Shown here piece after piece: positions 1 through 11,066 of a stretch of 64,000 bases of DNA; positions within the stretch are counted from its first letter, which is position 1; every line of letters starts with the position of its first letter. Source of the DNA: Nocardia nova SH22a (GTDB lineage Bacteria; Actinomycetota; Actinomycetes; Mycobacteriales; Mycobacteriaceae); NCBI RefSeq assembly GCF_000523235.1, contig NZ_CP006850.1, forward strand, positions 2,666,001 through 2,730,000, written 5' to 3'. The notes under the pieces were generated by a model that made no database searches, was not told the DNA's origin, and saw nothing but the letters and a program-made list of their open reading frames with translations. The position numbers were made by a program, and so were the translations under genes.

Positions 1-958
<958 letters not shown>

Positions 959-962
<4 letters not shown>

Positions 963-1591
963 GCACATCGGTCGCACTGCTGGACTACGGTTCGGGCAAT
1001 CTGCACTCCGCGGCCCGTGCCCTGGCGCGGACCGGGGCCGAGGTGACGGTGACCTCCGATCCGCAGATCGCGCTGAACGCCGACGGCCTGGTCGTCCCGG
1101 GAGTCGGCGCCTTCGCCGCGTGTATGGCGGGGCTGACGAAGGTGCGCGGCGAGCGGATCATCGGTACCCGGCTCGCCGGCGGCCGCCCGGTGCTCGGGAT
1201 CTGTGTCGGTATGCAGATCATGTTCGAGCGCGGTGTCGAATTCGGCGTCGAGACCGAGGGCTGCGGCCAGTGGCCCGGCACCGTGGAACGGCTTCCGGCG
1301 CAGGTACTTCCGCACATGGGCTGGAACACCGTCACCGCACCCGCCGACAGTGTGCTGTTCGCGGGCATGGATCCGCAGACCCGCTTCTACTTCGTGCACT
1401 CCTACGCCGCGCAGAAATGGGAGTGGGAGGACGAGGGCATCCTCGCCCCGGCGAAACTGATCTGGGCCGAACACGGCGGGCCGTTCCTCGCGGCGGTGGA
1501 GAACGGGCCGCTGTGCGCCACCCAGTTCCATCCGGAGAAGTCCGGCGACGCGGGCGCGCACCTGCTGCGGAACTGGGTCGCCTCGCTGTGA
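959..1591 (+). CDS. hisH: Imidazole glycerol phosphate synthase, glutaminase subunit
   Basis: HisH hydrolyses glutamine and channels ammonia to HisF, which together form imidazole glycerol phosphate and AICAR. The class I glutamine amidotransferase triad is present: nucleophile Cys in LGICVGMQ (about residue 81) and His-x-Glu in QFHPEKSG near the C terminus. The N terminus [11 protein letters not shown] is typical of HisH. The GTG start overlaps the hisB stop by four bases. Its partner hisF lies 2.3 kb downstream, separated by an opposite-strand gene, hisA and impA. Normal length, 210 aa. Confidence 0.95.
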
Positions 1592-1601
1592 TCCGGTCGG
1601 C

Positions 1602-2075
1602 TCAGGACTCCGGGAGCATATCGACCCGCGCGGCGAGCCAGCGTCCGTCGACATGATCGAGGATCACCCGCATCGAGGTGCGCTGCGGTCGCGGCAGCCC
1701 GAGCGTGGCATCGCTGCGGGTGGACTGCTGAACCGTCACCAGCAGCTGCGGATGTTCGGGATCGTCGACATCGGTGCGGCACTCCACCGACATGGCCTCC
1801 GAGCGGGTGTGCGTGCTGGTGGCCTGGGCGCGACGGTCGGGGGCGGAGGCGCTGAACTGGTCGTGGAACGGACCCGTCGACAGATCCAGGATGCGCTGGT
1901 CGTACTCGTCGTAGCCCGCCCAGTCGAAGGTGGTGAGCTGGCGGCCGAAATCGCAGCCCGCCAGCTGAATCGGGTCGGTGGGGGTGGCGGCCGCGGTCGG
2001 GGTCACGGCCAGCGCCGCCCCGACCCCCGCGCACGACAGCGCGATCGTCATGGGCCGCAACGTGATCCGGGACAT
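1602..2075 (-). CDS. Secreted protein of unknown function, resembling Mce-associated proteins
   Basis: A 157-aa protein on the opposite strand, inserted between hisH and hisA. The start at 2075 is chosen because AGAGGA lies about ten bases upstream and the N terminus then forms a clean signal peptide: MSRITLRPM, a hydrophobic core to about residue 22, then an Ala-rich cleavage region. The mature part contains the stretch ILDLSTGPFHDQFSAS, which resembles the helical segment of the NTF2-like domain in Mce-associated proteins of mycobacteria. That resemblance was judged by eye and is weak. No catalytic motif is visible. It is convergent with hisH (10-bp gap) and divergent from hisA. Confidence 0.7.
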   Translation of the reverse strand: MSRITLRPMTIALSCAGVGAALAVTPTAAATPTDPIQLAGCDFGRQLTTFDWAGYDEYDQRILDLSTGPFHDQFSASAPDRRAQATSTHTRSEAMSVECRTDVDDPEHPQLLVTVQQSTRSDATLGLPRPQRTSMRVILDHVDGRWLAARVDMLPES

Positions 2076-2294
2076 GGGTGGAGATCCTCTTCGTCGACAT
2101 CGTGGGCAGTACGTGCCCCCGCCCCAGGGTACGTACGCGGAGACCGCCGGTGAGGACCGCTCGCGCACGGTGACACGCGCATTTTCCGGAATTGCCCGCT
2201 ACTGTCCAGCTCAAACGTGTGAGGTGCGTCCTTGCGGGAGTGACCGGCGTCCCATATGCGACATCCCGGCACCGCGACGCCAACCGGTAGCCAG

Positions 2295-2300
2295 TAGGCT
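2295..2300 (+). promoter_or_regulatory. -10 element of the hisA promoter; predicted leaderless transcript
   Basis: TAGGCT (TANNNT) is followed by exactly six bases and then the GTG start of hisA. Transcription would begin at or next to the start codon, giving a leaderless mRNA. This lets hisA-impA-hisF-hisI be expressed separately from hisB-hisH, which are cut off by the opposite-strand gene between them. Confidence 0.65.
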
Positions 2301-2306
2301 GCACAC

Positions 2307-3038
2307 GTGAGTCTTGTGCTGTTACCCGCCGTCGATGTCGCCAATGGTGAGGCCGTGCGCCTGGTTCAGGGGGAGGCCGGCAGCGAAACCGGCTACGGCG
2401 CGCCCCGCGAGGCCGCGCTGGCCTGGCAGCAGGCGGGTGCCGAATGGGTGCATCTGGTGGATCTGGATGCGGCGTTCGGGCGCGGTTCCAACCGCGAACT
2501 GCTGGCCGAGGTGGTCGGCGAGCTCGATGTGAAGGTGGAACTGTCCGGCGGTATCCGCGACGACGAGTCGCTGAAGGCCGCCATGGCCACCGGCTGCGCG
2601 CGGGTCAACCTCGGTACCGCGGCACTCGAGGATCCGCAGTGGTGCGCGCGGGCGATCGCCGAATACGGCGACCGGGTGGCGGTCGGCCTGGACGTGCGGA
2701 TCATCGACGGGCAGTACCGGTTGCGGGGCCGTGGCTGGGTGAGCGACGGCGGCGATCTGTGGGAGGTGCTCGAGCGCCTCGAACGCGACGGTTGCAGCCG
2801 CTACGTGGTCACCGATGTGAGCAAGGACGGCACCCTGCAGGGCCCCAACCTGGACATCCTGCGGCAGGTGTGCCAGGCCACCGACGCTCCGGTGATCGCC
2901 TCCGGCGGTGTGTCCACACTCGACGACCTGCGCGCCATCTCGGGCCTGGTGCCCGAGGGCGTCGAAGGGGCGATCGTCGGAAAAGCCTTGTACGCCGGGC
3001 GTTTCACCCTGCCCGAGGCGCTGGACGCGGTCCGCTGA
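2307..3038 (+). CDS. priA: Phosphoribosyl isomerase A (HisA, probably also TrpF)
   Basis: A (beta-alpha)8-barrel sugar isomerase of 243 aa, the usual PriA length. It isomerises ProFAR to PRFAR in histidine synthesis. In many actinobacteria the same enzyme isomerises phosphoribosyl anthranilate in tryptophan synthesis. Visible key residues are the catalytic Asp in [17 protein letters not shown] (residue 9) and the second Asp in [11 protein letters not shown] (about residue 173), with phosphate-binding glycines in [11 protein letters not shown]. No trpF lies in the trp operon of this window, which supports the dual role; a trpF elsewhere cannot be excluded. The GTG start is fixed by the leaderless promoter six bases upstream. 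Confidence 0.93.
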   Translation: MSLVLLPAVDVANGEAVRLVQGEAGSETGYGAPREAALAWQQAGAEWVHLVDLDAAFGRGSNRELLAEVVGELDVKVELSGGIRDDESLKAAMATGCARVNLGTAALEDPQWCARAIAEYGDRVAVGLDVRIIDGQYRLRGRGWVSDGGDLWEVLERLERDGCSRYVVTDVSKDGTLQGPNLDILRQVCQATDAPVIASGGVSTLDDLRAISGLVPEGVEGAIVGKALYAGRFTLPEALDAVR

Positions 3039-3039
3039 C

Positions 3040-3897
3040 GTGAGCGCCGCCGCCGACCGGGCCGCGTTGCTCGCCACGGCGAGCGAGGTACTCGACACCG
3101 CCACACCGCGTTTCGTCGAGGGGGTCGGGGCGCCCAGCGCGGTGCAGAAGGGCCGCGGTGATTTCGCCACCGCACTCGACCTGGAGCTGGAGCGCACCCT
3201 GTCGCAGCAGTTGCTGGAGCGCACCGGAATTCCGGTGCACGGTGAGGAATTCGGCGGCCCGGAGCTGAGTTCGGGCACCGCCTGGGTCCTCGACCCGATC
3301 GACGGCACCTTCAACTACTCCGCCGGACATCCGCTGTCGGGCATGCTGCTCGCGCTGGTCGAGGACGGTCAGCCGGTCCTCGGGCTGACCTGGGTGCCGC
3401 TGCTGGAACAGCGCTACGCCGCGGCCGTCGGCGGGCCGCTGCTGCTGAACGGGAAACCGTTGCCGCCCTTGGAATCCGGCCGGCTGGCCGATGCCATGAT
3501 CGGCTTCGGCGCCTTCAACATCGACGCGCACGGCCGGATTCCGGGCCGCTTCCGCTTCGATCTGCTGGGTGCGCTCAGCCGCCTGTCCAGCCGGATGCGC
3601 ATGCACGGCTCCACCGGAATCGACCTGGCCTACACCGCATCCGGGATATTGGGCGGTGCGGTGGTGTTCGGTCACCATCCGTGGGACAACGCCGCCGGGG
3701 TGGCGCTGGTGCGGGCCGCGGGCGGCGTGGTCACCGATCTGCGCGGTGAGCCGTGGTCGATCACCTCGCGCTCGGTGCTGGCCGCAGCGCCCGGCGTGCA
3801 CGAAGAACTGCTGGAGATGATCGACAGCGCGGTCGATCGCGCCGCCGAGCGGGACGACACCGCCGGGCGGGACGAGAATTCGGAAGGGACGCAATGA
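3040..3897 (+). CDS. impA: Inositol monophosphatase family protein (ImpA-like)
   Basis: A 285-aa Mg-dependent phosphatase of the IMPase superfamily. Motif [13 protein letters not shown] is near residues 83-94, the upstream acidic HGEEFGG supplies the third metal ligand, and motif [16 protein letters not shown] is near residue 215. M. tuberculosis has impA (Rv1604) at the same place between hisA and hisF. The substrate cannot be read from sequence: inositol-1-phosphate is possible, and a histidinol-phosphate phosphatase role, known for other members of this superfamily, fits the operon. The GTG at 3040 starts one base after the hisA stop; the frame is open further upstream inside hisA, which is not a credible start. 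Confidence 0.85.
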   Translation: MSAAADRAALLATASEVLDTATPRFVEGVGAPSAVQKGRGDFATALDLELERTLSQQLLERTGIPVHGEEFGGPELSSGTAWVLDPIDGTFNYSAGHPLSGMLLALVEDGQPVLGLTWVPLLEQRYAAAVGGPLLLNGKPLPPLESGRLADAMIGFGAFNIDAHGRIPGRFRFDLLGALSRLSSRMRMHGSTGIDLAYTASGILGGAVVFGHHPWDNAAGVALVRAAGGVVTDLRGEPWSITSRSVLAAAPGVHEELLEMIDSAVDRAAERDDTAGRDENSEGTQ

Positions 3898-4667
3898 CAC
3901 TCGCGGTACGCGTGATCCCGTGCCTGGACGTCGACGCCGGTCGGGTGGTCAAGGGCGTGAACTTCGAGAACCTGCGCGACGCCGGTGATCCGGTCGAGCT
4001 GGCCGCCGCCTACGACGCGCAGGGCGCCGACGAACTGACCTTCCTCGACGTCACCGCCTCCAGCGGCGACCGCGGCACCATGATCGACGTGGTCACCCGC
4101 ACGGCCGAGCAGATCTTCATCCCGCTCACCGTCGGCGGCGGTGTGCGCACGGTCGAGGATGTGGACCGGCTGCTGCGCGCGGGCGCGGACAAGGTGTCGG
4201 TGAACACCGCCGCCATCGCGAATCCGGAGATCCTGCACGAGATGTCGCAGCGTTTCGGATCCCAGTGCATCGTGCTGTCGGTGGACGCGCGCCGCGTCCC
4301 CGACACCGGCACGCCCACCCCGTCGGGCTGGGAGGTCACCACGCACGGCGGTAAGCGCGGCACCGGCATCGACGCCGTCGAATGGGCGGTGCGCGGCGCG
4401 GAACTGGGCGTGGGCGAGATCCTGCTCAACTCGATGGACGCCGACGGCACCAAGGGCGGTTTCGATCTGCCCATGATCAGCGCGGTGCGCGCCGCGGTGT
4501 CGGTGCCGATCATCGCCAGCGGTGGCGCCGGGCAGGTCGACCATTTCGCACCCGCCGTGGCGACCGGCGCCGACGCGGTGCTCGCCGCGAGCGTCTTCCA
4601 CTTCGGCGATCTGACGATTCCGCAGGTCAAATCCGCGATGCGGGCCGAGGGCATCACCGTCCGCTGA
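3894..4667 (+). CDS. hisF: Imidazole glycerol phosphate synthase, cyclase subunit
   Basis: HisF is the barrel subunit that cyclises PRFAR with ammonia from HisH. Length 257 aa. The catalytic aspartates are visible: [14 protein letters not shown] (residue 11) and [14 protein letters not shown] (about residue 180 here). The Gly-rich phosphate sites [15 protein letters not shown] and [13 protein letters not shown] are intact. The ATG overlaps the impA stop (ATGA), indicating coupling. Confidence 0.96.
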   Translation: MTLAVRVIPCLDVDAGRVVKGVNFENLRDAGDPVELAAAYDAQGADELTFLDVTASSGDRGTMIDVVTRTAEQIFIPLTVGGGVRTVEDVDRLLRAGADKVSVNTAAIANPEILHEMSQRFGSQCIVLSVDARRVPDTGTPTPSGWEVTTHGGKRGTGIDAVEWAVRGAELGVGEILLNSMDADGTKGGFDLPMISAVRAAVSVPIIASGGAGQVDHFAPAVATGADAVLAASVFHFGDLTIPQVKSAMRAEGITVR

Positions 4668-4683
4668 TCGAGGAGGTACAACG

Positions 4684-5034
4684 ATGGGCACGAGTCTGGA
4701 TCCCGCCGTGGCCGCCCGGCTCAAGCGCAACGAGGCGGGCCTGATCGCGGCGATCGCACAGGAGCGCGGCACCGGCGATGTGCTGATGATGGCCTGGATG
4801 GACGACGAGGCGCTGGCGCGCACCCTGGCCACCCGCAAGGCCACCTATTATTCCCGGTCCCGGCAGCAGTACTGGGTGAAGGGGGAGACCTCCGGGCACA
4901 CCCAGTACGTGCACGAGGTCCGGCTGGACTGCGATGGTGACGCCCTGCTGCTGATCGTCGATCAGGAGGGCGCGGCCTGCCACACCGGAACCCACACCTG
5001 CTGGGACGGGGACGTGCTGCTCGCCGAGCGGTGA
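4684..5034 (+). CDS. hisI: Phosphoribosyl-AMP cyclohydrolase
   Basis: A single-domain HisI of 116 aa without a fused HisE domain; it opens the purine ring of PR-AMP. Zinc-ligand cysteines are seen in RLDCDGDA and in ACHTGTHTC near the C terminus. The [18 protein letters not shown] segment is a strong family signature. A Shine-Dalgarno GAGGAGG lies about seven bases before the ATG. It is the last gene of the his cluster; it ends seven bases from the convergent marR gene, and no strong terminator hairpin is seen between them. Confidence 0.95.
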   Translation: MGTSLDPAVAARLKRNEAGLIAAIAQERGTGDVLMMAWMDDEALARTLATRKATYYSRSRQQYWVKGETSGHTQYVHEVRLDCDGDALLLIVDQEGAACHTGTHTCWDGDVLLAER

Positions 5035-5041
5035 CCGCGGA

Positions 5042-5560
5042 TCAGTTCGTGGTGCTCGTCGCGGGCTCGGGCGGATCGGGTAATCCGTCCACGCGCCCGA
5101 TACCCCGCGACAGTCCGGTGTCGAGCTGGTCGACCAGCGTCCGGCACAGCGTCAGCAACTGATCGACCTGGCGGTCGTCGATTCCGTCGAACACCAGTCC
5201 GCGCACGGCCTCGAGATAGGCGGGTGTCGCCTCGTCCCATCGGCGGTAACCGGCGTCGGTCAGGACCGCACTCGCCCCGCGGCGGCCGCGCACCGCCTCC
5301 CGTCGCGCCCAGCCCAGCCGTTCCATCTTGGTGATCACATGCGACAGCCGGGATAACGACGCGTTCGCCGCGGCGGCGAGCTCACTGAGTTGCAGCCGGT
5401 GCCCCGGCTGTTCCGACAGCAGCGTCATCAGGAAGTACTCGAAATGCGTCATCCCGGCTTCGCGCTGCAGCTGGGTGTCCATGGCCGCGGGCAGGCGCGT
5501 GGTCAGTGCGACCAGCGCACGCCACGCCCGTTGTTCGGTGGGATCGAGCCATTCCGTCAC
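5042..5560 (-). CDS. MarR-family transcriptional regulator
   Basis: A 172-aa winged-helix regulator. The recognition region reads HRLQLSELAAAANASLSRLSHVITKMERLGWARREAV (roughly residues 55-92), followed by the wing RGRRGASAVLTDAGYRR. The start is GTG at 5560, with GAGAGG six bases upstream. No ligand can be inferred. It faces away from bcpB, with 356 bp of noncoding DNA between; its target may be its own promoter, where AACGACCGTT lies at about 5607-5616 in an imperfect palindrome. Confidence 0.88.
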   Translation of the reverse strand: MTEWLDPTEQRAWRALVALTTRLPAAMDTQLQREAGMTHFEYFLMTLLSEQPGHRLQLSELAAAANASLSRLSHVITKMERLGWARREAVRGRRGASAVLTDAGYRRWDEATPAYLEAVRGLVFDGIDDRQVDQLLTLCRTLVDQLDTGLSRGIGRVDGLPDPPEPATSTTN

Positions 5561-5916
5561 TTCGCGCCTCTCTTGCTGCCCCAGTGACGTAATCGTTCAC
5601 AAAGCTAACGACCGTTGAAACTTCAATTCACCGTCACCCGCGACCAACAAGTTTGCCACGATTTCGCTCGACCGTCAGCCAGGTTATCCGTGACGTGACA
5701 GTGATCACCTATCCCCGCGGTCGTCGAGTAGCTTGTGCGCACATTGATATTGCCTGGTTGTTTCCCATTTACCGAGCGAATGCCCGATGACGAAGTCGTC
5801 TCGGTACCGGGCGGTCCGGTGTGCCGAAATATGGTTTGCGTGACGGTAGCGAATCGATATGAAACGGGCGTCGGCAAGACGCGGCCGGAGATTTCCGGCC
5901 GGATCGAGGGTGTGGG
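5561..5916. other. Intergenic region between marR and bcpB
   Basis: The 356 bp are visibly richer in A+T than the flanking genes. The right end holds the bcpB terminator candidate and the left end the marR promoter. Short open frames on both strands here have no recognisable domain, no good ribosome binding site and unlikely composition. I see no convincing gene. Confidence 0.5.
5883..5900 (-). terminator. Candidate terminator of bcpB
   Basis: A 7-bp perfect stem, GGCCGGA with TCCGGCC, closes a 4-base loop 17 bp downstream of the bcpB stop. There is no T-run, as is usual in high-GC actinomycetes. Confidence 0.45.
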
Positions 5917-6393
5917 TCAGCCGCGGTGCTCGCGCAGGGCGGCCAGCGCCGCGTCGGCGTGGACGTTCGCGCGCAGCTCCCCGGAGATCACCGCCAGGAC
6001 GGTGCGATCGGTATCGATGACGAAGGTCTGCCGCTTGACCGGCATGACACTGCCGAGCAGTCCGCCGATCAGCCCGGACCGCTTCACGCCGAACCGTTCG
6101 GCGACGGCGCCGTCGGTGTCCGACAGCAGCGGATAGCCCAGGCTCTGCGCCTGATCGAAACCGGCCTGGGTGTCGACCGAATCGGTGCTGATGCCGACGC
6201 GGCTCGCGCCGAGGGCGGCGAACTCGCCGGTGAGATCACGGAAATGGCACGCCTCCGCGGTGCACACCGGGGTATTGGCGGCGGGGAAGAAGAACAGGAC
6301 CAGGGGCCCGTCGGCCAGCAGGGAGTCGAGGGATCGGGGGGTGCCGGTCTGATCGGGAAGTTCGAACCCGGGAGCGCGCTGGCCTTTTTTCAC
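5917..6393 (-). CDS. bcpB: Peroxiredoxin of the BCP type
   Basis: A 158-aa thiol peroxidase of the AhpC/BCP family. The peroxidatic Cys sits in [13 protein letters not shown] (about residues 42-54), preceded by the FFFPAA strand. The second Cys five residues on matches the resolving position of atypical two-Cys BCPs. Its position next to trpE matches M. tuberculosis bcpB (Rv1608c). The GTG start is fixed by a -10 element TACTCT ending six bases upstream, which predicts a leaderless mRNA; the codons upstream are in frame but outside the predicted transcript. Confidence 0.9.
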   Translation of the reverse strand: MKKGQRAPGFELPDQTGTPRSLDSLLADGPLVLFFFPAANTPVCTAEACHFRDLTGEFAALGASRVGISTDSVDTQAGFDQAQSLGYPLLSDTDGAVAERFGVKRSGLIGGLLGSVMPVKRQTFVIDTDRTVLAVISGELRANVHADAALAALREHRG

Positions 6394-6399
6394 AGTGCG

Positions 6400-6405
6400 A
6401 GAGTA
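6400..6405 (-). promoter_or_regulatory. -10 element of bcpB; predicted leaderless transcript
   Basis: On the minus strand TACTCT (TANNNT) is followed by six bases and the GTG start codon of bcpB. Confidence 0.6.
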
Positions 6406-6459
6406 CCGGGCCGCGCCGCCGCGAGCGGGCCCAGGGAATTCCGGTTGCGGCCGACTGGA

Positions 6460-8037
6460 ATGATGTCCGGTATGCACGGCGCCGCATTCGACCGTCCGGA
6501 GACCGCGACCACCACCACCCGTGACCAGTTCCGCGTCCTCGCGGCCGAGCACCGGGTGGTCCCGGTGACCCGCAAGGTGCTGGCGGATTCGGAAACTCCG
6601 TTGTCCACCTACCGCAAACTGGCCGCCGACCGGCCGGGCACCTTCCTGCTCGAGTCGGCGGAGAACGGGCGGTCCTGGTCGCGATGGTCGTTCATCGGCG
6701 CGGGCAGCCCGACCGCGCTCACGGTGGTCGACGGCCAGGCCGCGTGGCTGGGCGCCACCCCCGCCGACGCCCCGTCCGGTGGCGATCCGCTGGAAGCGCT
6801 GCACGACACCCTCGAACTGCTGCGCACCGAGCGGCTGCCCGATCTCCCGCCGCTGACCGGCGGGCTGGTCGGCTATCTGGGCTACGACATCGTGCGCCGC
6901 ATCGAGCGGCTGCCCGAACTGACCACCGACGACCTGCGGGTGCCCGAGATGGTCCTGCTCCTGGCCACCGACCTGGCCGCCTTCGACCACCACGAGGGCG
7001 CGATCACCCTCATCGCCAACGCCGTCAACTGGAACGGCACCGACGAGCGGGTCGACGAGGCCTACGACGACGCCGTGGCCCGGCTGGATCGGATGACCGC
7101 CGCCCTGGCCGCCCCGGCCGATTCCACGGTCTCGGTCTTCGACCGTCCCGAACCCGAGTACATCCGCCGCCGCACGAGCGAGGACTTCGGCGCCGGTGTG
7201 CGGCGGCTGGTCGGCGAGATCGAGGCCGGTGAGGCGTTCCAGGTCGTGCTGTCGCAGCGCTTCGAGATGGACTTCGACGGCGCGCCGCTCGATGTGTACC
7301 GGATGCTGCGCGCCTCCAATCCCAGTCCGTACATGTATCTGATGCACATTCCCGACGGCGCCGGGAACACCGCGTTCTCGATCGTCGGGTCGAGTCCGGA
7401 GGCGCTGGTCACCGTGAAAGACGGTGTGGCGACGACACATCCGATCGCCGGTACCCGCCATCGCGGTCACAGCGAATCCGACGATGTGCTGCTCGAGAAG
7501 GATCTGCTGGCCGATGCCAAGGAGAACGCCGAGCACCTGATGCTCGTCGACCTGGGCCGCAACGATCTGGGCCGGGTGTGCGAACCGGGGTCGGTCCGCG
7601 TCACCCAGTACCGGCAGATCGAGCGCTACAGCCACGTCATGCATCTGGTCTCGACGGTGGTCGGCCGCCTGTCCGCCGGGCGGATCGCCCTCGACGCGGT
7701 GCGGGCCTGTTTCCCGGCCGGGACGCTGTCGGGCGCGCCGAAGGTGCGCGCGATGGAACTGATCGAGGAGAACGAGCCCACCCGCCGCGGTGTGTACGCC
7801 GGAGTGGTCGGCTACCTCGATTTCGCCGGTGACGCCGACACCGCCATCGCGATCCGCACCGCCCTGCTCAAGGACGGTGTCGCCTACGTCCAGGCCGGTG
7901 CCGGTATCGTGGCCGACTCCCAGCCCGACTACGAGGACGAGGAGTCGCGCAACAAGGCGATGGCGGTTCTCAAGGCCGTCGCCGCGGCGCGTACCGTCCG
8001 AACCTTCACCCCCGAACCCGACAACGCGGTGCTATGA
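6460..8037 (+). CDS. trpE: Anthranilate synthase component I
   Basis: A 525-aa chorismate-utilising enzyme that makes anthranilate from chorismate and ammonia or glutamine. The N-terminal feedback domain contains the LLESAENGR element (about residues 64-72), the usual Trp-binding site. The C-terminal catalytic domain shows [48 protein letters not shown] and [15 protein letters not shown]. Several ATGs are possible (6460, 6463, 6472); none has an ideal Shine-Dalgarno, so the first is given. The stop overlaps the next gene (ATGA). I looked for a Trp-rich leader upstream and found none. The glutaminase partner trpG is not in this window. Confidence 0.96.
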   Translation: MMSGMHGAAFDRPETATTTTRDQFRVLAAEHRVVPVTRKVLADSETPLSTYRKLAADRPGTFLLESAENGRSWSRWSFIGAGSPTALTVVDGQAAWLGATPADAPSGGDPLEALHDTLELLRTERLPDLPPLTGGLVGYLGYDIVRRIERLPELTTDDLRVPEMVLLLATDLAAFDHHEGAITLIANAVNWNGTDERVDEAYDDAVARLDRMTAALAAPADSTVSVFDRPEPEYIRRRTSEDFGAGVRRLVGEIEAGEAFQVVLSQRFEMDFDGAPLDVYRMLRASNPSPYMYLMHIPDGAGNTAFSIVGSSPEALVTVKDGVATTHPIAGTRHRGHSESDDVLLEKDLLADAKENAEHLMLVDLGRNDLGRVCEPGSVRVTQYRQIERYSHVMHLVSTVVGRLSAGRIALDAVRACFPAGTLSGAPKVRAMELIEENEPTRRGVYAGVVGYLDFAGDADTAIAIRTALLKDGVAYVQAGAGIVADSQPDYEDEESRNKAMAVLKAVAAARTVRTFTPEPDNAVL

Positions 8038-8870
8038 CCAATTCCGAGACCGATCCCGGGAACGATCCGGAACCCACGTCCGAATCCGAACCGGCCCAGC
8101 AGAATTCGCCCACCGGATCGCGCCCGGCGGCAGGTGTCCCCTGGCCGGACGACGAGGTCGCCGACCCGCCGGTGCCGCCCTCGGGTGGCCGGGCCCGGCC
8201 GGTCTTCCCGGTTCTGCTGCTGGCGCTGGGCGCGCTCGGGCTGTGGGGATCGTCGCGGATGACGTGGGTGACCCTGCAGTCCTCCGACGGGCTCACCGAA
8301 CCGCGCACCCAGCACCTCGACGGCGGGCTCTGGTTCGGGGCGCTGACCCCGCTCGCGCTGGTGCTGGTGGCCTCGATCGCCGCGGTCTTCGCCACCAAGG
8401 GCTGGCTGCGCCGGGTGATAGGCGTGGTGGTGGCGCTGGTCGGCGCGGTGACCGTGATCCCCGGGGCAGCGCTGCTGACCCAGCACGCGAAGATCGCCGA
8501 ACGCGCGGCGACCCTGGCCGAACTGCCCGCCCGCGCCCATGTCGACCAGGCCACCGCCTCGGCGTTCCCGGCGGTGCTCAGCGTCGTCGGCGGTGTCGCG
8601 GCCTTCGTCGCCGGGGTATTGCTGGCCCGGATGCCCGAGACCGCCGCCCGGATGTCGGGCAAGTACGACAATCCGGTGTTCCGCCGCGCCGCGGCCGCCG
8701 AGGAGGTCGCCGGGCGCCGGACCGATGCCGCCGCCGCACCCGGGCAGACGCCGCCGCAGGAGCCGGGGGAACTGTCGCAGCGCGTGCTGTGGGACGCGCT
8801 CGACGCCGGCGCCGACCCGACCGACGACGAGCCGCGTGCCGGGCGCCACACCCCGCCGTCGGCACAGTGA
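8034..8870 (+). CDS. Tryptophan-operon-associated membrane protein (TIGR02234 type)
   Basis: A 278-aa protein between trpE and trpC, the position of M. tuberculosis Rv1610. The first 55 residues are hydrophilic and rich in Glu, Pro and Ser. About four membrane segments follow: around residues 57-75, 103-120, 124-146 and 178-202. The C terminus is polar and Ala/Pro/Asp-rich. No catalytic motif is visible. Its constant linkage to trp genes in actinobacteria suggests a role in tryptophan metabolism or transport, but this has not, to my knowledge, been shown. Start codon overlaps the trpE stop. Confidence 0.85.
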   Translation: MTNSETDPGNDPEPTSESEPAQQNSPTGSRPAAGVPWPDDEVADPPVPPSGGRARPVFPVLLLALGALGLWGSSRMTWVTLQSSDGLTEPRTQHLDGGLWFGALTPLALVLVASIAAVFATKGWLRRVIGVVVALVGAVTVIPGAALLTQHAKIAERAATLAELPARAHVDQATASAFPAVLSVVGGVAAFVAGVLLARMPETAARMSGKYDNPVFRRAAAAEEVAGRRTDAAAAPGQTPPQEPGELSQRVLWDALDAGADPTDDEPRAGRHTPPSAQ

Positions 8871-8964
8871 ACACCGCCAATTACTCTTTAACAGCATCGG
8901 TGAGACAGCACCTGGGGGGATTCTCAGGTAGCAAGTCCGTCTCCCCAGAAAGGATTCGAGCCAG

Positions 8965-9789
8965 ATGACGGTACTCGACTCGATTCTCGACGGGGTCCGG
9001 GCGGATGTGGCCGCTCGCGAGGCCCTCCTGGATTTCCAGGCCGTCAAGAAGGCCGCCGCCGCGGCGCCCTCGCCGCGGGACGCGCTCGCCGCGCTCCACG
9101 CGGACGGGATCGGAGTCATCGCCGAGGTCAAGCGGGCCAGCCCCTCGAAGGGCGAGCTGGCCGACATCCCCGACCCGGCCCGCCTGGCGAAGGCGTACGA
9201 GGACGGTGGCGCGCGCATCATCAGCGTGCTCACCGAGGGCCGCCGCTTCCACGGCTCACTCGACGACCTGGACGCCGTGCGCGCCGTCGTCGACCTGCCG
9301 ATCCTGCGCAAGGACTTCGTCGTCGGGCCGTATCAGATCCACGAGGCGCGCGCCCACGGCGCCGACGTGATCCTGCTGATCGTCGCCGCCCTGGAACAGG
9401 ATGTGCTGTCCTCGCTGATCGATCGCACCGAATCGCTCGGGATGACCGCGCTGGTCGAGGTGCACACCGAGGAGGAGGCCGATCGCGCGCTCACCGCGGG
9501 CGCCTCGGTCATCGGTGTCAACGCCCGCAATCTCAAGACGCTCGAGGTCGATCGCGACGTCTTCGCCCGGATCGCTCCCGGATTGCCCACCGAGGTCATC
9601 CGCATCGCCGAGTCCGGCGTGAGCGGCACCGCGGATCTGCTCGCCTACGCCGGCGCCGGCGCCGACGCCGTTCTGGTCGGGGAGAGCCTGGTGACCAGCG
9701 GCGATCCGCGTGCGGCCGTCTCCGAGCTGGCCACCGCCGGAACCCATCCCTCCTGCCCGCGCCCGCTGCGCCGGGGTGTCACCCGATGA
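8965..9789 (+). CDS. trpC: Indole-3-glycerol phosphate synthase
   Basis: A 274-aa barrel enzyme that closes the indole ring. Signature segments are [15 protein letters not shown] with the catalytic Lys (about residue 58), [12 protein letters not shown] (about 113-124), and [15 protein letters not shown] (about 181-195), then IAESGVSG. There is no fused TrpF domain. A Shine-Dalgarno AAAGGA lies 11 bases before the ATG. The 94 bp between it and the membrane-protein gene contain no hairpin or leader peptide that I could support. The stop overlaps trpB (ATGA). Confidence 0.96.
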   Translation: MTVLDSILDGVRADVAAREALLDFQAVKKAAAAAPSPRDALAALHADGIGVIAEVKRASPSKGELADIPDPARLAKAYEDGGARIISVLTEGRRFHGSLDDLDAVRAVVDLPILRKDFVVGPYQIHEARAHGADVILLIVAALEQDVLSSLIDRTESLGMTALVEVHTEEEADRALTAGASVIGVNARNLKTLEVDRDVFARIAPGLPTEVIRIAESGVSGTADLLAYAGAGADAVLVGESLVTSGDPRAAVSELATAGTHPSCPRPLRRGVTR

Positions 9790-11066
9790 CCGAAGTGCGT
9801 GAACCCGCACTGCCACCGGCCAGCGAGGGCGTCGCCGAGCGCAGCCACGAGCCCGATCTCGGCGGCCACTTCGGCGTCTACGGCGGGCGGCACGTCCCCG
9901 AGGCGCTGATGGCGGTGATCGAGGAGGTCTCCGCCGAATACGACAAATGCCGGGTCGACCCGGATTTCCTCGGCGAACTCGACCGGCTGCAACGCGACTA
10001 CGCGGGCCGCCCCTCGCCGGTGTTCGAGTGCACCCGGCTGTCCGAGCACGCCGGTGGCGCTCGCATCCTGCTCAAGCGCGAGGATCTGAACCACACCGGC
10101 TCGCACAAGATCAACAATGTGCTGGGCCAGGCGCTGCTGGCCGCCCGGATGGGCAAGAAGCGCGTCATCGCCGAGACCGGCGCCGGTCAGCACGGCGTGG
10201 CCACCGCGACCGCCTGCGCGCTGCTCGGCCTGGACTGCGTGGTCTACATGGGCGCGGTCGACACCGCCCGCCAGGCCCTCAACGTCGCCCGGATGCGGCT
10301 GCTCGGCGCGAAGGTCGTCTCCGTGACCACCGGCTCGCAGACTTTGAAGGACGCCATCAACGAGGCGCTGCGCGACTGGGTCACCAACGCCTCCGACACC
10401 TACTACTGCTTCGGCACGGCGGCGGGACCGCATCCGTTCCCGCTGATGGTGCGCGATTTCCAGCGCGTCATCGGACTCGAGGCGCGGGTGCAGGTGCGCG
10501 CGCGGACCGGCCGCCTGCCCGACGCCGTCGTGGCCTGCGTGGGTGGCGGATCCAATGCGATCGGCATCTTCCACCCGTTCATCGACGACGAAGGTGTGCG
10601 GCTGGTCGGCTTCGAGGCCGCCGGTGACGGCGTCGAAACCGGCAGGCACGCGGCCACTTTCGCGGGCGGCCGACCGGGCGCCTTCCAGGGCGCCTACTCG
10701 TACCTGCTGCAGGACGAGGACGGGCAGACCATCGAATCGCACTCCATCTCCGCGGGCCTGGACTATCCGGGCGTCGGCCCCGAGCACGCCTACCTCAAGG
10801 ATGTCGGCCGCGCCGAGTACCGGCCGGTGACCGACACCGAGGCGATGGACGCGCTGCTGCTGCTCTCGCGCACCGAGGGCATCATCCCGGCCATCGAATC
10901 CGCGCACGCCGTCGCCGGCGCCCTGCAGCTGGGACGCGAACTGGGCTCGGGCGCAATCATTCTGGTGAATCTGTCCGGACGCGGCGACAAGGACATGGAT
11001 ACCGCGGCACGCTGGTTCGGACTGTTCGACGACAACGGTCCCGCCGCCGAGGAGACACACTCGTGA
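9786..11066 (+). CDS. trpB: Tryptophan synthase beta chain
   Basis: A 426-aa PLP enzyme that joins indole and serine. The PLP lysine is in [18 protein letters not shown] (about residue 107), the active-site Glu in [14 protein letters not shown], and the phosphate loop in [15 protein letters not shown] (about residues 250-264). Full length with normal family features. It overlaps both neighbours by four bases, so trpC, trpB and trpA are translationally coupled. Confidence 0.97.
   Translation: MTEVREPALPPASEGVAERSHEPDLGGHFGVYGGRHVPEALMAVIEEVSAEYDKCRVDPDFLGELDRLQRDYAGRPSPVFECTRLSEHAGGARILLKREDLNHTGSHKINNVLGQALLAARMGKKRVIAETGAGQHGVATATACALLGLDCVVYMGAVDTARQALNVARMRLLGAKVVSVTTGSQTLKDAINEALRDWVTNASDTYYCFGTAAGPHPFPLMVRDFQRVIGLEARVQVRARTGRLPDAVVACVGGGSNAIGIFHPFIDDEGVRLVGFEAAGDGVETGRHAATFAGGRPGAFQGAYSYLLQDEDGQTIESHSISAGLDYPGVGPEHAYLKDVGRAEYRPVTDTEAMDALLLLSRTEGIIPAIESAHAVAGALQLGRELGSGAIILVNLSGRGDKDMDTAARWFGLFDDNGPAAEETHS

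Noticed and set aside
5597..5640. MarR operator upstream of marR
   Set aside because: AACGACCGTT is an imperfect palindrome in the right place but too short and imperfect to call as a feature.
6394..6459. Search for a Trp-rich leader peptide upstream of trpE
   Set aside because: No short frame with Trp codons and no terminator-like hairpin pair was found in this interval.
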